The notes beneath the pieces were generated by a model. It did no database searches. It saw only the letters and a list, made by a program, of their open reading frames with translations, and was not told the DNA's origin. A stretch of 64,000 nucleotides of DNA, taken from positions 1-64,000 of the forward strand of contig NZ_FCOK02000017.1 in the NCBI RefSeq assembly GCF_001544555.2. Direction: 5' to 3'. Below are positions 1-7,705 of this stretch, piece by piece. Numbering within the stretch: the first letter of the stretch is position 1; each line of letters begins with the position of its first letter. The position numbers and the translations under genes are program-made. This DNA is from Caballeronia udeis (GTDB lineage Bacteria > Pseudomonadota > Gammaproteobacteria > Burkholderiales > Burkholderiaceae).

Positions 1-66
1 CGGCGAGCCGCAATCCTTGGGCGGGAGGGGCAGGCGCAACCCAAAAGCTCCATGGGAGTCGCTGCC

Positions 67-1242
67 GTGAACACCAAAGTCCAGCGAACCGCTGTCGCTC
101 TGATCTCCGTACTGATTCCTGGAACGGCCCGCGACCTATGGCCGGTGTTTCGATGTATCGCGGTGACGTGCCTCCTCGCGAGTCAAGCGCTGGCGGCGCA
201 GGCGGCAGGAGGAATCACGGGCGCCGGCTCAAGCTTCTTCGATCCCCTGGTGCAGAAGTGGGCCGCCTCCTATTACGACAAAACCGGCCAGCAAGTGAGT
301 TTTCATCCCATTGGCTCCGGGAACGGCATCGATCAGCTGAAAGCGGCTACAGTGAGTTTTAGTGCCTCGGACATGCCGCTGAAACCAGACGAATTGCGCG
401 CATCGGGACTCATCCAGTTTCCGGTGGCGGCCGGCGGCCTCGTGCCGGTGGTCCACCTGGATGGCATTGCGCCGGGACAGCTTCGCTTGACGGGTGCGCT
501 GCTGGCGGACATCTACATCGGCAAGATCACCGAATGGAACGACCCGGCCATCAAGGCGGTCAATCCCGGACTCGCGCTCCCCGATCTGAAAATCGTCGTG
601 ATTCATCGCGGTGATCGGTCCGGGTCGACCTTCAACTGGACGAGCTACCTGTGCGCCGTGAGTGCGCAATGGCGCGAGCAGGTGGGCAGCGGCCTGACGG
701 TCAAATGGCCAGTGGGGCTCAACGCCTCAAGCAGCCAGATTGTTGCCACCTATGTCAAGCGGATCACGGGCGCGATCGGCTATGTTGAGCTGGCCTACAC
801 GGGCCCTGCGCCCTTCGCCTATGCGACCATTCAGAATAAAACTGGCGCGTTCGTCGAGCCATCGGCCGCGAGTTTCAAGGCTGCGGTGGAAACAGTGGCC
901 TGGGGCCGTGCGGATGATTTCTACCAGCTCGTCACCAATCCGCCGGGCGACCGAGCCTGGCCGATTCCTGGTGTCGTATTCATCTTGATGAGAACCGACT
1001 CCAAGCACAAGGCTGACGCGAACGCTGCGCTAGCGTTCTTCCGGTGGGCTCTCAATGAGGGCCGGGAAGAGGCAGCCGCTGAAAATTATGGGACCCCGCC
1101 GCCGGACCTGATCGGGAAGATAGAAGCGTACTGGGCGCAGAACCTGCCCAACGGGCAAGTTAGCGAAGTCGCCGCCGGCGGCTCGCCGAAGAGCCTCACA
1201 AGCATGGTCCGCGTAACCAGATCGCTGCCGCCAGGCTTTTGA
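67..1242 (+). CDS. PstS-like phosphate ABC transporter substrate-binding protein
   Basis: Periplasmic phosphate-binding protein of the PstS family. The mature part opens with GAGSSFFDPLVQKW, followed by the ligand-loop motifs GSGNGIDQLK, SASDMPLK and HRGDRSGSTFNWTSYL, all characteristic of PstS. A hydrophobic stretch (VFRCIAVTCLLASQALA) is the probable signal peptide but begins about 26 residues in, so the start is uncertain. I prefer GTG 67, which has GGGAG 7 nt upstream; ATG 52 (five codons earlier) and GTG 145 (a compact signal peptide but no clear ribosome site) are alternatives. The C-terminal 20 residues past the usual PstS end are low complexity. No pstCAB follows, so this is a stand-alone copy that could serve another locus or a secretion/biofilm role. 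Confidence 0.85.
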   Translation: MNTKVQRTAVALISVLIPGTARDLWPVFRCIAVTCLLASQALAAQAAGGITGAGSSFFDPLVQKWAASYYDKTGQQVSFHPIGSGNGIDQLKAATVSFSASDMPLKPDELRASGLIQFPVAAGGLVPVVHLDGIAPGQLRLTGALLADIYIGKITEWNDPAIKAVNPGLALPDLKIVVIHRGDRSGSTFNWTSYLCAVSAQWREQVGSGLTVKWPVGLNASSSQIVATYVKRITGAIGYVELAYTGPAPFAYATIQNKTGAFVEPSAASFKAAVETVAWGRADDFYQLVTNPPGDRAWPIPGVVFILMRTDSKHKADANAALAFFRWALNEGREEAAAENYGTPPPDLIGKIEAYWAQNLPNGQVSEVAAGGSPKSLTSMVRVTRSLPPGF

Positions 1243-1472
1243 GAGCCCTCCACGATTCGAGTAGACAGATCTGCAGCCGCTTTCAGATGGTTGCCCCGTG
1301 GATAGGGAATCGCGTCGTTCGTGTTTTTCTATTCATGTCGCGATTCGCGGCGTCAGCCTCATGAACCTGTCGGTGCCCCAGCGCCGCGCGCTTTGCCGCC
1401 GGTGCGTTTGCCGAAATCGTGCGACGGGAGCAACAGATGGGGACCCGTCGCGAACACACTGGAGGAGCGACC

Positions 1473-2165
1473 ATGCGAGCACTCGACATCATGAATATGT
1501 CCGTCATCACCGCCACACCGGACATGACGATTCACGAGGCGGCACGACTGTTCGTTGACAACCGTATCAGCGGCATGCCGGTCGTCGATGCGAACAAACA
1601 GGTCGTTGGCATCGTCAGCCAGGGCGATCTGTTACATCGCGTGGAGAACGGCACTGTCCGTGGGAAGCGCAACTGGTGGCTTGAATTTCTGCTGTCGTCG
1701 CCTCGCGGGCAAGCTGCAAGGTATGTGAAGGAGCACGGGCAGGTCGTCGGCGACGTGATGTGCGGCCATGTGATTTCGATTTCCGAGGACATGCAGCTCG
1801 ATCAGATCGCCGACCTCATGGAGCGCCGGCACCTCAAACGCGTGCCGGTACTGAAAGACGGCAAACTGGTCGGAATCGTCAGCCGTTCAAATCTGATCCG
1901 CGCACTCGCGAGCGTTGCTCCGGCCGCAGATTCGGTTTCGCACGATGATGCGAGCCTGCGCAACGCGATAGTCACGGAAATGCACGGGCAGCGCTGGGGG
2001 TTGCCGAAACAGGGCGTGCTCGTCAAGGACGGTGTCGCGCATCTATGGGGCGTGATCGAATCCGAAGAGGAAAAGCGCGCCATCCACATTGCGGCCGAGG
2101 GCGTGGCGGGCATCAAGCGCGTGGAGGACCATCTTGAGACTCCGAGCGTCATTCCGGCGCTGTAG
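1473..2165 (+). CDS. CBS-domain pair protein with C-terminal BON domain
   Basis: A 230-residue soluble protein with two CBS motifs (about residues 5-60 and 95-150: 'SGMPVVDANKQVVGIVSQGDL' region and 'KRVPVLKDGKLVGIVSRSNL') and a C-terminal BON domain (about 165-225, ending KRVEDHLE). CBS pairs bind adenosyl nucleotides, and BON domains are thought to contact membranes or lipids; the CBS-BON combination is usually annotated as a stress-associated regulator of unknown target. The ATG at 1473 is preceded by GGAGGAG with good spacing, so I reject the longer frame that begins 18 codons upstream. A truncated PfkB-like start follows directly, which suggests that this gene once led a longer operon. 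Confidence 0.85.
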   Translation: MRALDIMNMSVITATPDMTIHEAARLFVDNRISGMPVVDANKQVVGIVSQGDLLHRVENGTVRGKRNWWLEFLLSSPRGQAARYVKEHGQVVGDVMCGHVISISEDMQLDQIADLMERRHLKRVPVLKDGKLVGIVSRSNLIRALASVAPAADSVSHDDASLRNAIVTEMHGQRWGLPKQGVLVKDGVAHLWGVIESEEEKRAIHIAAEGVAGIKRVEDHLETPSVIPAL

Positions 2166-2211
2166 TCCGGACACGGTGGCAAGACGCGTGCAGATTGGTC
2201 CGGGGTGAACG

Positions 2212-2286
2212 ATGACTGCGATCGTGACGGTCACGTTCAATCCGGTGGTCGAGGTATCGATGGGTGTCAATCTGATTCAACGCGGT
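2212..2286 (+). pseudogene. N-terminal scar of a PfkB-type phosphofructokinase
   Basis: ATG 2212, preceded by GGGGTGA, encodes MTAIVTVTFNPVVEVS, the signature beginning of PfkB-family sugar-phosphate kinases (IVTxTxNPxxDxS). The resemblance stops after about 20 residues and the rest of the kinase (GG-dipeptide region, anion hole DxNGAG) is absent. The frame continues open as unrelated sequence. I read it as the surviving 5' end of a deleted gene that followed the CBS-BON gene. The fragment is short, so the identification rests on one motif. Confidence 0.55.
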
Positions 2287-2427
2287 GCCGCTCCAGCCCA
2301 CACTTCGCGCAATGGAGTAGCTGGCAGCAGGCACTCTCACCTGACTCTACGGGTTCGTGCGACGCCAAGTCTGCTGTTTGATGCGGAGCGGCCGCTCTGT
2401 TCTCTTTGTCGTCTCCCATGCCCAGCA

Positions 2428-2456
2428 GGAATGACAGTTATGCATTCGTGCTGTCT
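2428..2456. promoter_or_regulatory. Copy 1 of a 29-bp duplicated motif, candidate LysR operator
   Basis: The block beginning GGAATGACAGTTATGCATTC and ending GCTGTCT lies 74 bp upstream of the peroxiredoxin gene. It matches the block at 5129-5157 at 24 of 29 positions. This copy contains the inverted repeat GAATG...CATTC. The second copy sits in the intergenic region between a LysR gene and an Old Yellow Enzyme gene, so a shared LysR operator is the simplest reading (inference). Confidence 0.5.
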
Positions 2457-2530
2457 TCTCCGCCGGTTTCCATTGGCTGACTATCCCTACCACGCAATGT
2501 GCGTTAAACCTCATCAGGAAAGGGATTGTC

Positions 2531-3205
2531 ATGTCACTTCAAACCAGGCTCGACGCATTCAAGGCCGATTTCAAAGGCGGAAAAGCCCCGTACTTTGCAC
2601 CGCCGGAAATCCATCCGATCATGGAACGTGCGACAGCCGAACTCGTGGCGTCCGGTCAGGCCGCACGCGCTCTGAAAGCGGGCGACGTCGCGCCGGAATT
2701 TACCCTCAATGATCCGGACGGCAAACCCGTGTCGTCGGTCGACCTGCTGAAGCAGGGGCCGCTCGTGATCAGCTTCTACCGTGGCGTATGGTGCCCGTAT
2801 TGCAATCTTGAACTGACGGCCCTTGAGGAAGCGCTGCCCTTGTTCAAGGCCGAAGGTGCCAGCCTGGTCGCGATCTCGCCGCAGAATGCCGTGAACAGCC
2901 GTAAATCGATCCGTACCAACAAGCTGAGCTTCCCGATCCTGAGCGACACGCGCAACGATGTGGCGGCCGCATTCGGCATCCGCTTTGCATTGCCCGACTA
3001 TCTGGTGGATCTGTACAAGAACCTCAAGAACGATCTGCCGGCGTTCAACGGAGACGACAGTTGGACGTTGCCGATGCCGGCGCGCTACGTGGTCGGGCAA
3101 GACGGAACGATCCTGTACTCGGAAGTCAACCCGGACTATACGCACCGTCCTGAGCCGCAGGACATGTTGCCGGTTCTCCGCAAGAAGCTCGCTTCGGCGT
3201 CTTGA
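2531..3205 (+). CDS. AhpC/TSA-family peroxiredoxin-like protein
   Basis: A 224-residue thioredoxin-fold protein. Residues about 50-220 form an AhpC/TSA domain with the active site GVWCPYCNLEL (Cys88 and Cys91). The CPYC arrangement, rather than a single peroxidatic Cys in a PxxxT/SxxC context, marks the peroxiredoxin-like/thiol oxidoreductase subgroup; it probably reduces peroxides or disulfides in the cytosol. No signal peptide is seen. The start ATG 2531 follows AGGAAAGG. It is 90 bp upstream of the SDR gene and may be cotranscribed with it. The duplicated 29-bp motif upstream links it to the LysR/Old Yellow Enzyme pair, suggesting an electrophile or oxidative-stress regulon. Confidence 0.85.
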   Translation: MSLQTRLDAFKADFKGGKAPYFAPPEIHPIMERATAELVASGQAARALKAGDVAPEFTLNDPDGKPVSSVDLLKQGPLVISFYRGVWCPYCNLELTALEEALPLFKAEGASLVAISPQNAVNSRKSIRTNKLSFPILSDTRNDVAAAFGIRFALPDYLVDLYKNLKNDLPAFNGDDSWTLPMPARYVVGQDGTILYSEVNPDYTHRPEPQDMLPVLRKKLASAS

Positions 3206-3295
3206 TCCGGTCCTGCTTCGGTCCTGCTTCGTTCCCGGCCATGAACCGTCGGGAACGATGGGACAGGCAAGCTGATACATGAACATCGAGGCAAT

Positions 3296-4018
3296 ATGAA
3301 ATCACGTACTTTTCTCGTAACCGGCGCCAGCAGGGGCATCGGGAGGGCCGTCGCACAGCGGCTGAACGCAGACGGGCACCGCGTAGTGGGGCTGGCACGT
3401 CATGGGGACGACCCTGGATTTCCAGGAACGCTCGTTTCTGTCGACCTGTCCGACCGCGTGAAAACGCAGGCCACGCTCGATAAGCTTGTGGCGGACTACA
3501 AGTTCGACGGCCTGGTCAATAACGTTGGGCTGGTCAAACCGCAGAGGCTGGGCGCCATCGATCTGGACGCGCTTGACTCCGTCATGTCGCTCAATCTGCA
3601 TCCGGCTATCCAGGCGGCGCAAGCACTCCTGCCCAATATGAACGCCCAAGGCTGGGGGCGAATCGTCAACGTATCGAGCCTCACTATCCTTGGCATTGTG
3701 GAACGTACGGCTTATGCCGCCGCCAAGTCGGCCCTGGTGAGTTTTTCACGCTCCTGGGCGCTCGAGTTGGCGAGCACCGGCATCACGGTCAATTCCGTGG
3801 CTCCCGGCCCCACGGAAACCGAACTGTTTCGAGCCAATAACGCGCCAGGAAGCGAAGGAGAGCAGCGCTATCTCGCCTCCGTCCCAATGAAACGCTTCGG
3901 CAAGCCAGACGAGATTGCTGCAGCCATCACGTTCCTGCTGTCCGAAGATGCGGCTTTCATCACGGGTCAAACGTTGTTTGTCGATGGCGGCGCCTCGATC
4001 GGCAAGGCTTCAATCTGA
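3296..4018 (+). CDS. SDR-family NAD(P)-dependent oxidoreductase
   Basis: A classical short-chain dehydrogenase/reductase of 240 residues: the Rossmann motif TGASRGIG is at residues 7-14, NNVG lies near residue 79, the catalytic Ser is in NVSSLT, and YAAAK supplies the catalytic Tyr/Lys. The C-terminal TGQTLFVDGG is typical of FabG-like enzymes. The substrate cannot be told from sequence. ATG 3296 is preceded by GAGG. It probably forms a unit with the peroxiredoxin upstream. Its last 52 bp overlap the 3' end of the convergent LysR gene, an unusual arrangement. Confidence 0.88.
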   Translation: MKSRTFLVTGASRGIGRAVAQRLNADGHRVVGLARHGDDPGFPGTLVSVDLSDRVKTQATLDKLVADYKFDGLVNNVGLVKPQRLGAIDLDALDSVMSLNLHPAIQAAQALLPNMNAQGWGRIVNVSSLTILGIVERTAYAAAKSALVSFSRSWALELASTGITVNSVAPGPTETELFRANNAPGSEGEQRYLASVPMKRFGKPDEIAAAITFLLSEDAAFITGQTLFVDGGASIGKASI

Positions 4019-4899
4019 GGGCCGAACATCTCCCCGATCCAGGCGACGAAAGCGCGTGCTTTTGCACTGACCATGCGCCCACTGGGAAAAACGGCCCACA
4101 GGTCGATACCCGGCAGTTCCCAGTCGGTCAGCACGCGTTTTACCGCACCGCTCGCGAGTTCCGGCGTGAACATCCATTCCGAAGCGATCGCGACGCCCAT
4201 GTCGGCGAGCACGGCCGCGCGCACGCCTTCCGCCGCGTTCACGCGGACGCGCCCGGTGACGACAATCGCCGTTTCCGAATTGCCTTGCCTGAACGACCAC
4301 ACACTCCCGCCGCCGCCCTGCTCATACACGATCGCCTGATGCGATAGCAGATCCGCAGGTACCCGAGGTTCGCCGGCTTTTGCGAACCAGGCGGGCGTGC
4401 CGACGACGCAACGCCGACCGTGAGTGACCTTGCGTGCAGTCATGTTCGAGTCGCCAAGCACCCCCATCCTGAGTGCTACGTCGATGCCGCGTTCCAGCAG
4501 ATCGATGTTTTCATCGTCGAGCACAATGTCGATGTTGAGTTCAGGGTGTTGATCAAGAAATGTCTGGAGCCGCGGAAGGATGTGAATCCGCGCAAAGGTC
4601 ACCCCTGCTGAAATCCTGAGACGACCCGAGAGGGCGCCAGCCGATCCTCTTGCCGCAACCTCCGCCTCGTCGGCCTCTTCGATCGCCCGCTTTGCGCGCT
4701 CGTAAAATGCGTGACCCGCCTCAGTCGGCGTCAGCCCGCGCGTCGAGCGCAGCAGCAGTCGAACCGCGAGCCGCTCTTCGAGTTGCGCGATGGACTTGGA
4801 AACGGCGGGCTGCCCAACGTTCAGCAACCGCGCTGCCGCCGAAAAGGAACCGGACTCCACCACGCACACAAACGTTTCCATCGCTGTCAGTCGGTCCAC
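3967..4899 (-). CDS. LysR-family transcriptional regulator
   Basis: A 310-residue LysR regulator: N-terminal winged HTH (DRLTAMETFVCVVESGSFSAAARLLNVGQPAVSKSI) and a type 2 periplasmic-binding effector domain (about residues 90-290). I start it at GTG 4899 because GGAGGG lies just upstream; the frame is open 43 codons further but those residues do not resemble a LysR N-terminus. It lies divergent to the Old Yellow Enzyme gene at 5329, the classic layout for a LysR protein and its target. The C-terminal residues are encoded antisense to the conserved end of the SDR gene, so its C-terminus probably arose by a junction that removed the original stop. Confidence 0.88.
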   Translation of the reverse strand: MDRLTAMETFVCVVESGSFSAAARLLNVGQPAVSKSIAQLEERLAVRLLLRSTRGLTPTEAGHAFYERAKRAIEEADEAEVAARGSAGALSGRLRISAGVTFARIHILPRLQTFLDQHPELNIDIVLDDENIDLLERGIDVALRMGVLGDSNMTARKVTHGRRCVVGTPAWFAKAGEPRVPADLLSHQAIVYEQGGGGSVWSFRQGNSETAIVVTGRVRVNAAEGVRAAVLADMGVAIASEWMFTPELASGAVKRVLTDWELPGIDLWAVFPSGRMVSAKARAFVAWIGEMFGPQIEALPIEAPPSTNNV

Positions 4900-5128
4900 G
4901 GTCGTCCCTCCAGGAACGGATGCCCGGGGCTCGAGCGTCGCCCCGTCAAACACGCACGGCAAAACCTGCTTGCCGGAAGATACACCGCCGCGCTGCGCTG
5001 TGTTACGTAGCGCTGTCATAACACCCACTGCGCACAGGCATACGGTAACGCGTTCTTATCCTCAGCGACTTCCGTTGCGCCGCAAGCTGTTCACCTACAG
5101 AGATGAGGTCCGCCCGATATGCCCCAAG

Positions 5129-5157
5129 GGAATGACTGTTATGCAATGACGCTGTCT
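5129..5157. promoter_or_regulatory. Copy 2 of the duplicated 29-bp motif in the LysR/OYE intergenic region
   Basis: The block starts GGAATGACTGTTATGCAATG and ends GCTGTCT, sharing 24 of 29 positions with 2428-2456. It lies 230 bp from the LysR start and 171 bp from the Old Yellow Enzyme start, within a 429-bp intergenic region (4900-5328) that holds no other recognisable gene. It is the best candidate LysR binding site here. Confidence 0.5.
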
Positions 5158-5328
5158 ACCCTGGCCAGTTCAATTCAGCGACGATGTTTCTGTGTCTGGC
5201 GAGCCGCTACCAGGCTCGTCTGACAGCAAGTCGCCGTTGTGGCTCTCTCCGCAGTTGCAAGAGCCATCGAACGTGTTACCGCACTCGTACCGCAAGCCGG
5301 TGCTAACTGATCCGCAAGGAGTAACTCC

Positions 5329-6432
5329 ATGAGCAAGCTGTTTTCAGCCGTCAAAGTCGGTCCCTACACCCTTTCCCATCGCGTCGCGATGGCGCCATTG
5401 ACACGTATGCGTTCGGAGCCCGGTGACGTGCCGGGCGATCTGATGGTCGAGTACTACACGCAGCGCGCAACCGAAGGTGGCCTTATCGTCACGGAGGCAA
5501 CCCCCGTTTCGGTACAGGGCTACGGCTATGCAATGGCCCCCGGAATCTACTCTGACGATCAGATTGCAGGATGGCGCCGGATTACCGATGCCGTGCACGC
5601 CAAAGGCGCTCGCATCTTCCTCCAGTTGTGGCATGTCGGCCGTCAGTCTCACCCCGATCTTCAGCCAGGCGGCTCGGCGCCCGTCGCTCCGTCTGCGCTG
5701 AAAGCCGAAGGCCATGCGTATTCAGTGAACGGCGAAGTCGAATTCACGATGCCCCGCGCGCTTGAATTGCACGAAATTCCCGCCATTGTCGAGGACTTCC
5801 GCAGGGGGGCAGAGCGAGCATTGCGCGCGGGCTTCGACGGTGTGGAACTGCACGGCGCAAACGGCTACCTGCCGGACCAGTTTCTCCAGGACGGTTCGAA
5901 TGCTCGCACCGACGAGTACGGTGGGCCGATCGAAAATCGCGCCCGTTTCCTCCTCGAAGTAGCGGACGCACTAATTTCCGTGTGGGGAGCGGATCGGGTT
6001 GGCGTGCGCATTGCACCGAGCGGCACCTATGGCTCGATGCATGACAGCGATCCGGAAACGACCTTCGGTTACGTGACGGAGCAGTTGGACAAGCGTGGCA
6101 TTGGCTATCTCCACGTGGTCGAGCCACGCATCAAGGGCACGGAAACGATCGGCGAAGTTCACGATCCGGTCGCGGCGCGCCATCTGCGCCCGAAGTTCAC
6201 CGGCACGCTGATCGCTGCAGGCGGCTTCACGAAAGAGACTGCGGGCGCGATCATCGAAGCGGGCCACGCGGACATCGTCGCGTTTGGCCGCCACTTCATC
6301 GCCAACCCCGATCTGCCCGAGCGCCTGCGGTTGAATCTGCCGCTCAACCGGTACGACCGTAGTACTTTTTATGGCGGCGACGCAAGCGGTTACACCGACT
6401 ACCCGTTCCACGCTGAAACGCGGGCGGCGTAA
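5329..6432 (+). CDS. nemA: Old Yellow Enzyme-family alkene reductase (NemA-like)
   Basis: FMN-dependent ene-reductase of 367 residues, the usual NemA/OYE size. MAPLTRMR is the FMN-binding start of the barrel, and HGANGYLPDQFLQDGSN carries the substrate-binding His175/Asn178 pair and Tyr180. Family members reduce N-ethylmaleimide, quinones, nitro-esters and other electrophilic alkenes with NAD(P)H. ATG 5329 follows AAGGAG. The divergent LysR gene and shared upstream motif imply induction by electrophiles, together with the peroxiredoxin and SDR. Family assignment is firm; the nemA symbol is by resemblance. Confidence 0.9.
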   Translation: MSKLFSAVKVGPYTLSHRVAMAPLTRMRSEPGDVPGDLMVEYYTQRATEGGLIVTEATPVSVQGYGYAMAPGIYSDDQIAGWRRITDAVHAKGARIFLQLWHVGRQSHPDLQPGGSAPVAPSALKAEGHAYSVNGEVEFTMPRALELHEIPAIVEDFRRGAERALRAGFDGVELHGANGYLPDQFLQDGSNARTDEYGGPIENRARFLLEVADALISVWGADRVGVRIAPSGTYGSMHDSDPETTFGYVTEQLDKRGIGYLHVVEPRIKGTETIGEVHDPVAARHLRPKFTGTLIAAGGFTKETAGAIIEAGHADIVAFGRHFIANPDLPERLRLNLPLNRYDRSTFYGGDASGYTDYPFHAETRAA

Positions 6433-6508
6433 TTCTGCACCCCGCCATCCGGACCCGGAAGAGCGGATTCCGGTACCTGACTCCCTTCACACAAGCACGC
6501 CCTGAAGG

Positions 6509-6547
6509 ACGCAACGACCCGCGTTAACGCAGCGCCGGTCGTTGCGT
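6509..6547 (+). terminator. Stem-loop after the Old Yellow Enzyme gene
   Basis: ACGCAACGACC (6509-6519) pairs perfectly with GGTCGTTGCGT (6537-6547) around a 17-nt loop. There is no U tract, so it may be a Rho-assisted terminator or an mRNA-stabilising hairpin. Confidence 0.4.
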
Positions 6548-6602
6548 TGGCCACTACGGCACGGCAGGGTGAAAGGTTCTAATCTATCTCTTAGGACTCG
6601 AT

Positions 6603-7436
6603 ATGAGCATTCTGGTTACCAGCGCGTCTGGTTCGAACGGCGATGGATACGGGGCGCTCCTGTCATTCCGCCTCGACGGTACTTTCATTGGCTCGTTCAG
6701 CGACGACCCTCGCATCGTCGATCCTCGCGGCATGAGCGTCAGTCCGGATCGGCAGCATCTTTATGTCAATAGCGGAAACGACCGCATCCTTGCGCTCGAC
6801 ACCAAAGGGAGGGTGGTACGTGACACGGATTCCGTTCCGGGACTGAATGCCGGAGGCGGTAGCCTTGGGCCCGATGGGCGCTATTACGTTGGATTGCGTA
6901 GCGCGCGGACGATTGCTGCGTTTCCCCCCCATCTCGACGGCGTCGCGCAATCTGTGCTGCCCGCCAGTGCGGTTCCGTATCCTCGCGGGTTCGCCTTCGG
7001 TCCGGATGGCAAGCTTTTCCTTGCTTCCGGCATCGGTCCGGACGGTGAGGGTGAGAACAACATCGTCGTGTTTGACCCGGACGGCGGACTGCATGCTTCC
7101 CGATTCATTGCGGACGACGCTGTGAGTCCACTGGATCTCACGATTGGGCCGAACGGAAATGTGCTTGTGTCCAGCGAGTTTCCCTTCGGAAAGCCGGACG
7201 CGGTATGCACTGTACGCGAATACGACAGTTCAACCGGTAGCCTTGTCCGCGTGTTCCGGGTGGATCGGAATATGAGCTTTCATCGTCCCCGGGGTCTGCG
7301 CTTCGACCCTGAGGGAGTTTTGTTTTGCGTCGCTCGGGATACCGTCATTGCGTTCGACTTCGTCGACGGACGCTGCCTGGGCCCCGTTATCGATATGCCA
7401 GGGTTGAACGGCCAGGCGATCGCATTCTTTGCCTGA
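6603..7436 (+). CDS. NHL/SMP-30-type beta-propeller protein
   Basis: A 277-residue protein made of repeated blades with the pattern 'PRGMSVSPDRQHLYV', 'GGGSLGPDGRYYV', 'PRGFAFGPDGKLFL', 'PLDLTIGPNGNVLV' and 'PRGLRFDPEGVLFC', typical of six-bladed NHL/SMP-30-like propellers. No signal peptide is evident. Such proteins include lactonases and ligand-binding scaffolds; I see no residues that settle which. ATG 6603 is preceded by a weak AGGA. It is an isolated gene between the Old Yellow Enzyme and a siderophore permease remnant. Confidence 0.7.
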   Translation: MSILVTSASGSNGDGYGALLSFRLDGTFIGSFSDDPRIVDPRGMSVSPDRQHLYVNSGNDRILALDTKGRVVRDTDSVPGLNAGGGSLGPDGRYYVGLRSARTIAAFPPHLDGVAQSVLPASAVPYPRGFAFGPDGKLFLASGIGPDGEGENNIVVFDPDGGLHASRFIADDAVSPLDLTIGPNGNVLVSSEFPFGKPDAVCTVREYDSSTGSLVRVFRVDRNMSFHRPRGLRFDPEGVLFCVARDTVIAFDFVDGRCLGPVIDMPGLNGQAIAFFA

Positions 7437-7478
7437 CGCACCGATTCGACACGGACGTCATTCATCCAGTCTCCCGCG

Positions 7479-7681
7479 TTTCGGCGTTGCATCAGCCGCC
7501 CGGACGAGATCGCAGCGTTGCTGTTCCTGCGCTTGCCTCATGTGGTCGCGTCCGACTGGCTCGGCCGCTGGGTCCTGTTCCCGCAGGAGATGCCGGCGGG
7601 CGTGATGGCGACGCTGCTGGGCGGCGTATAGCTCATTGTCACGATGTTCAAACGCAGCCCGCGTGATACATCCGGTGCGTG
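7479..7681 (+). pseudogene. Remnant of a FecCD-type siderophore ABC transporter permease
   Basis: The frame beginning near 7479 reads RPDEIAALLFLRLPHVVASDWLGRWVLFPQEMPAGVMATLLGGV, then an in-frame TAG (about 7628), then LIVTMFKR to a TGA at 7681. The segment DWLGRW...PQEMPAGVMATLLGG.YLIVTMF is the conserved end of FecCD/BtuC permeases; the preceding LRLP motif resembles the region near the N-terminus, so a large internal deletion is likely (inference). With the ATPase remnant at 16.7 kb it frames the hydroxyproline island and indicates that a siderophore operon was broken here. Confidence 0.6.
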
Positions 7682-7705
7682 ATGCTTCGGGCTGTCAACT
7701 ATGGC

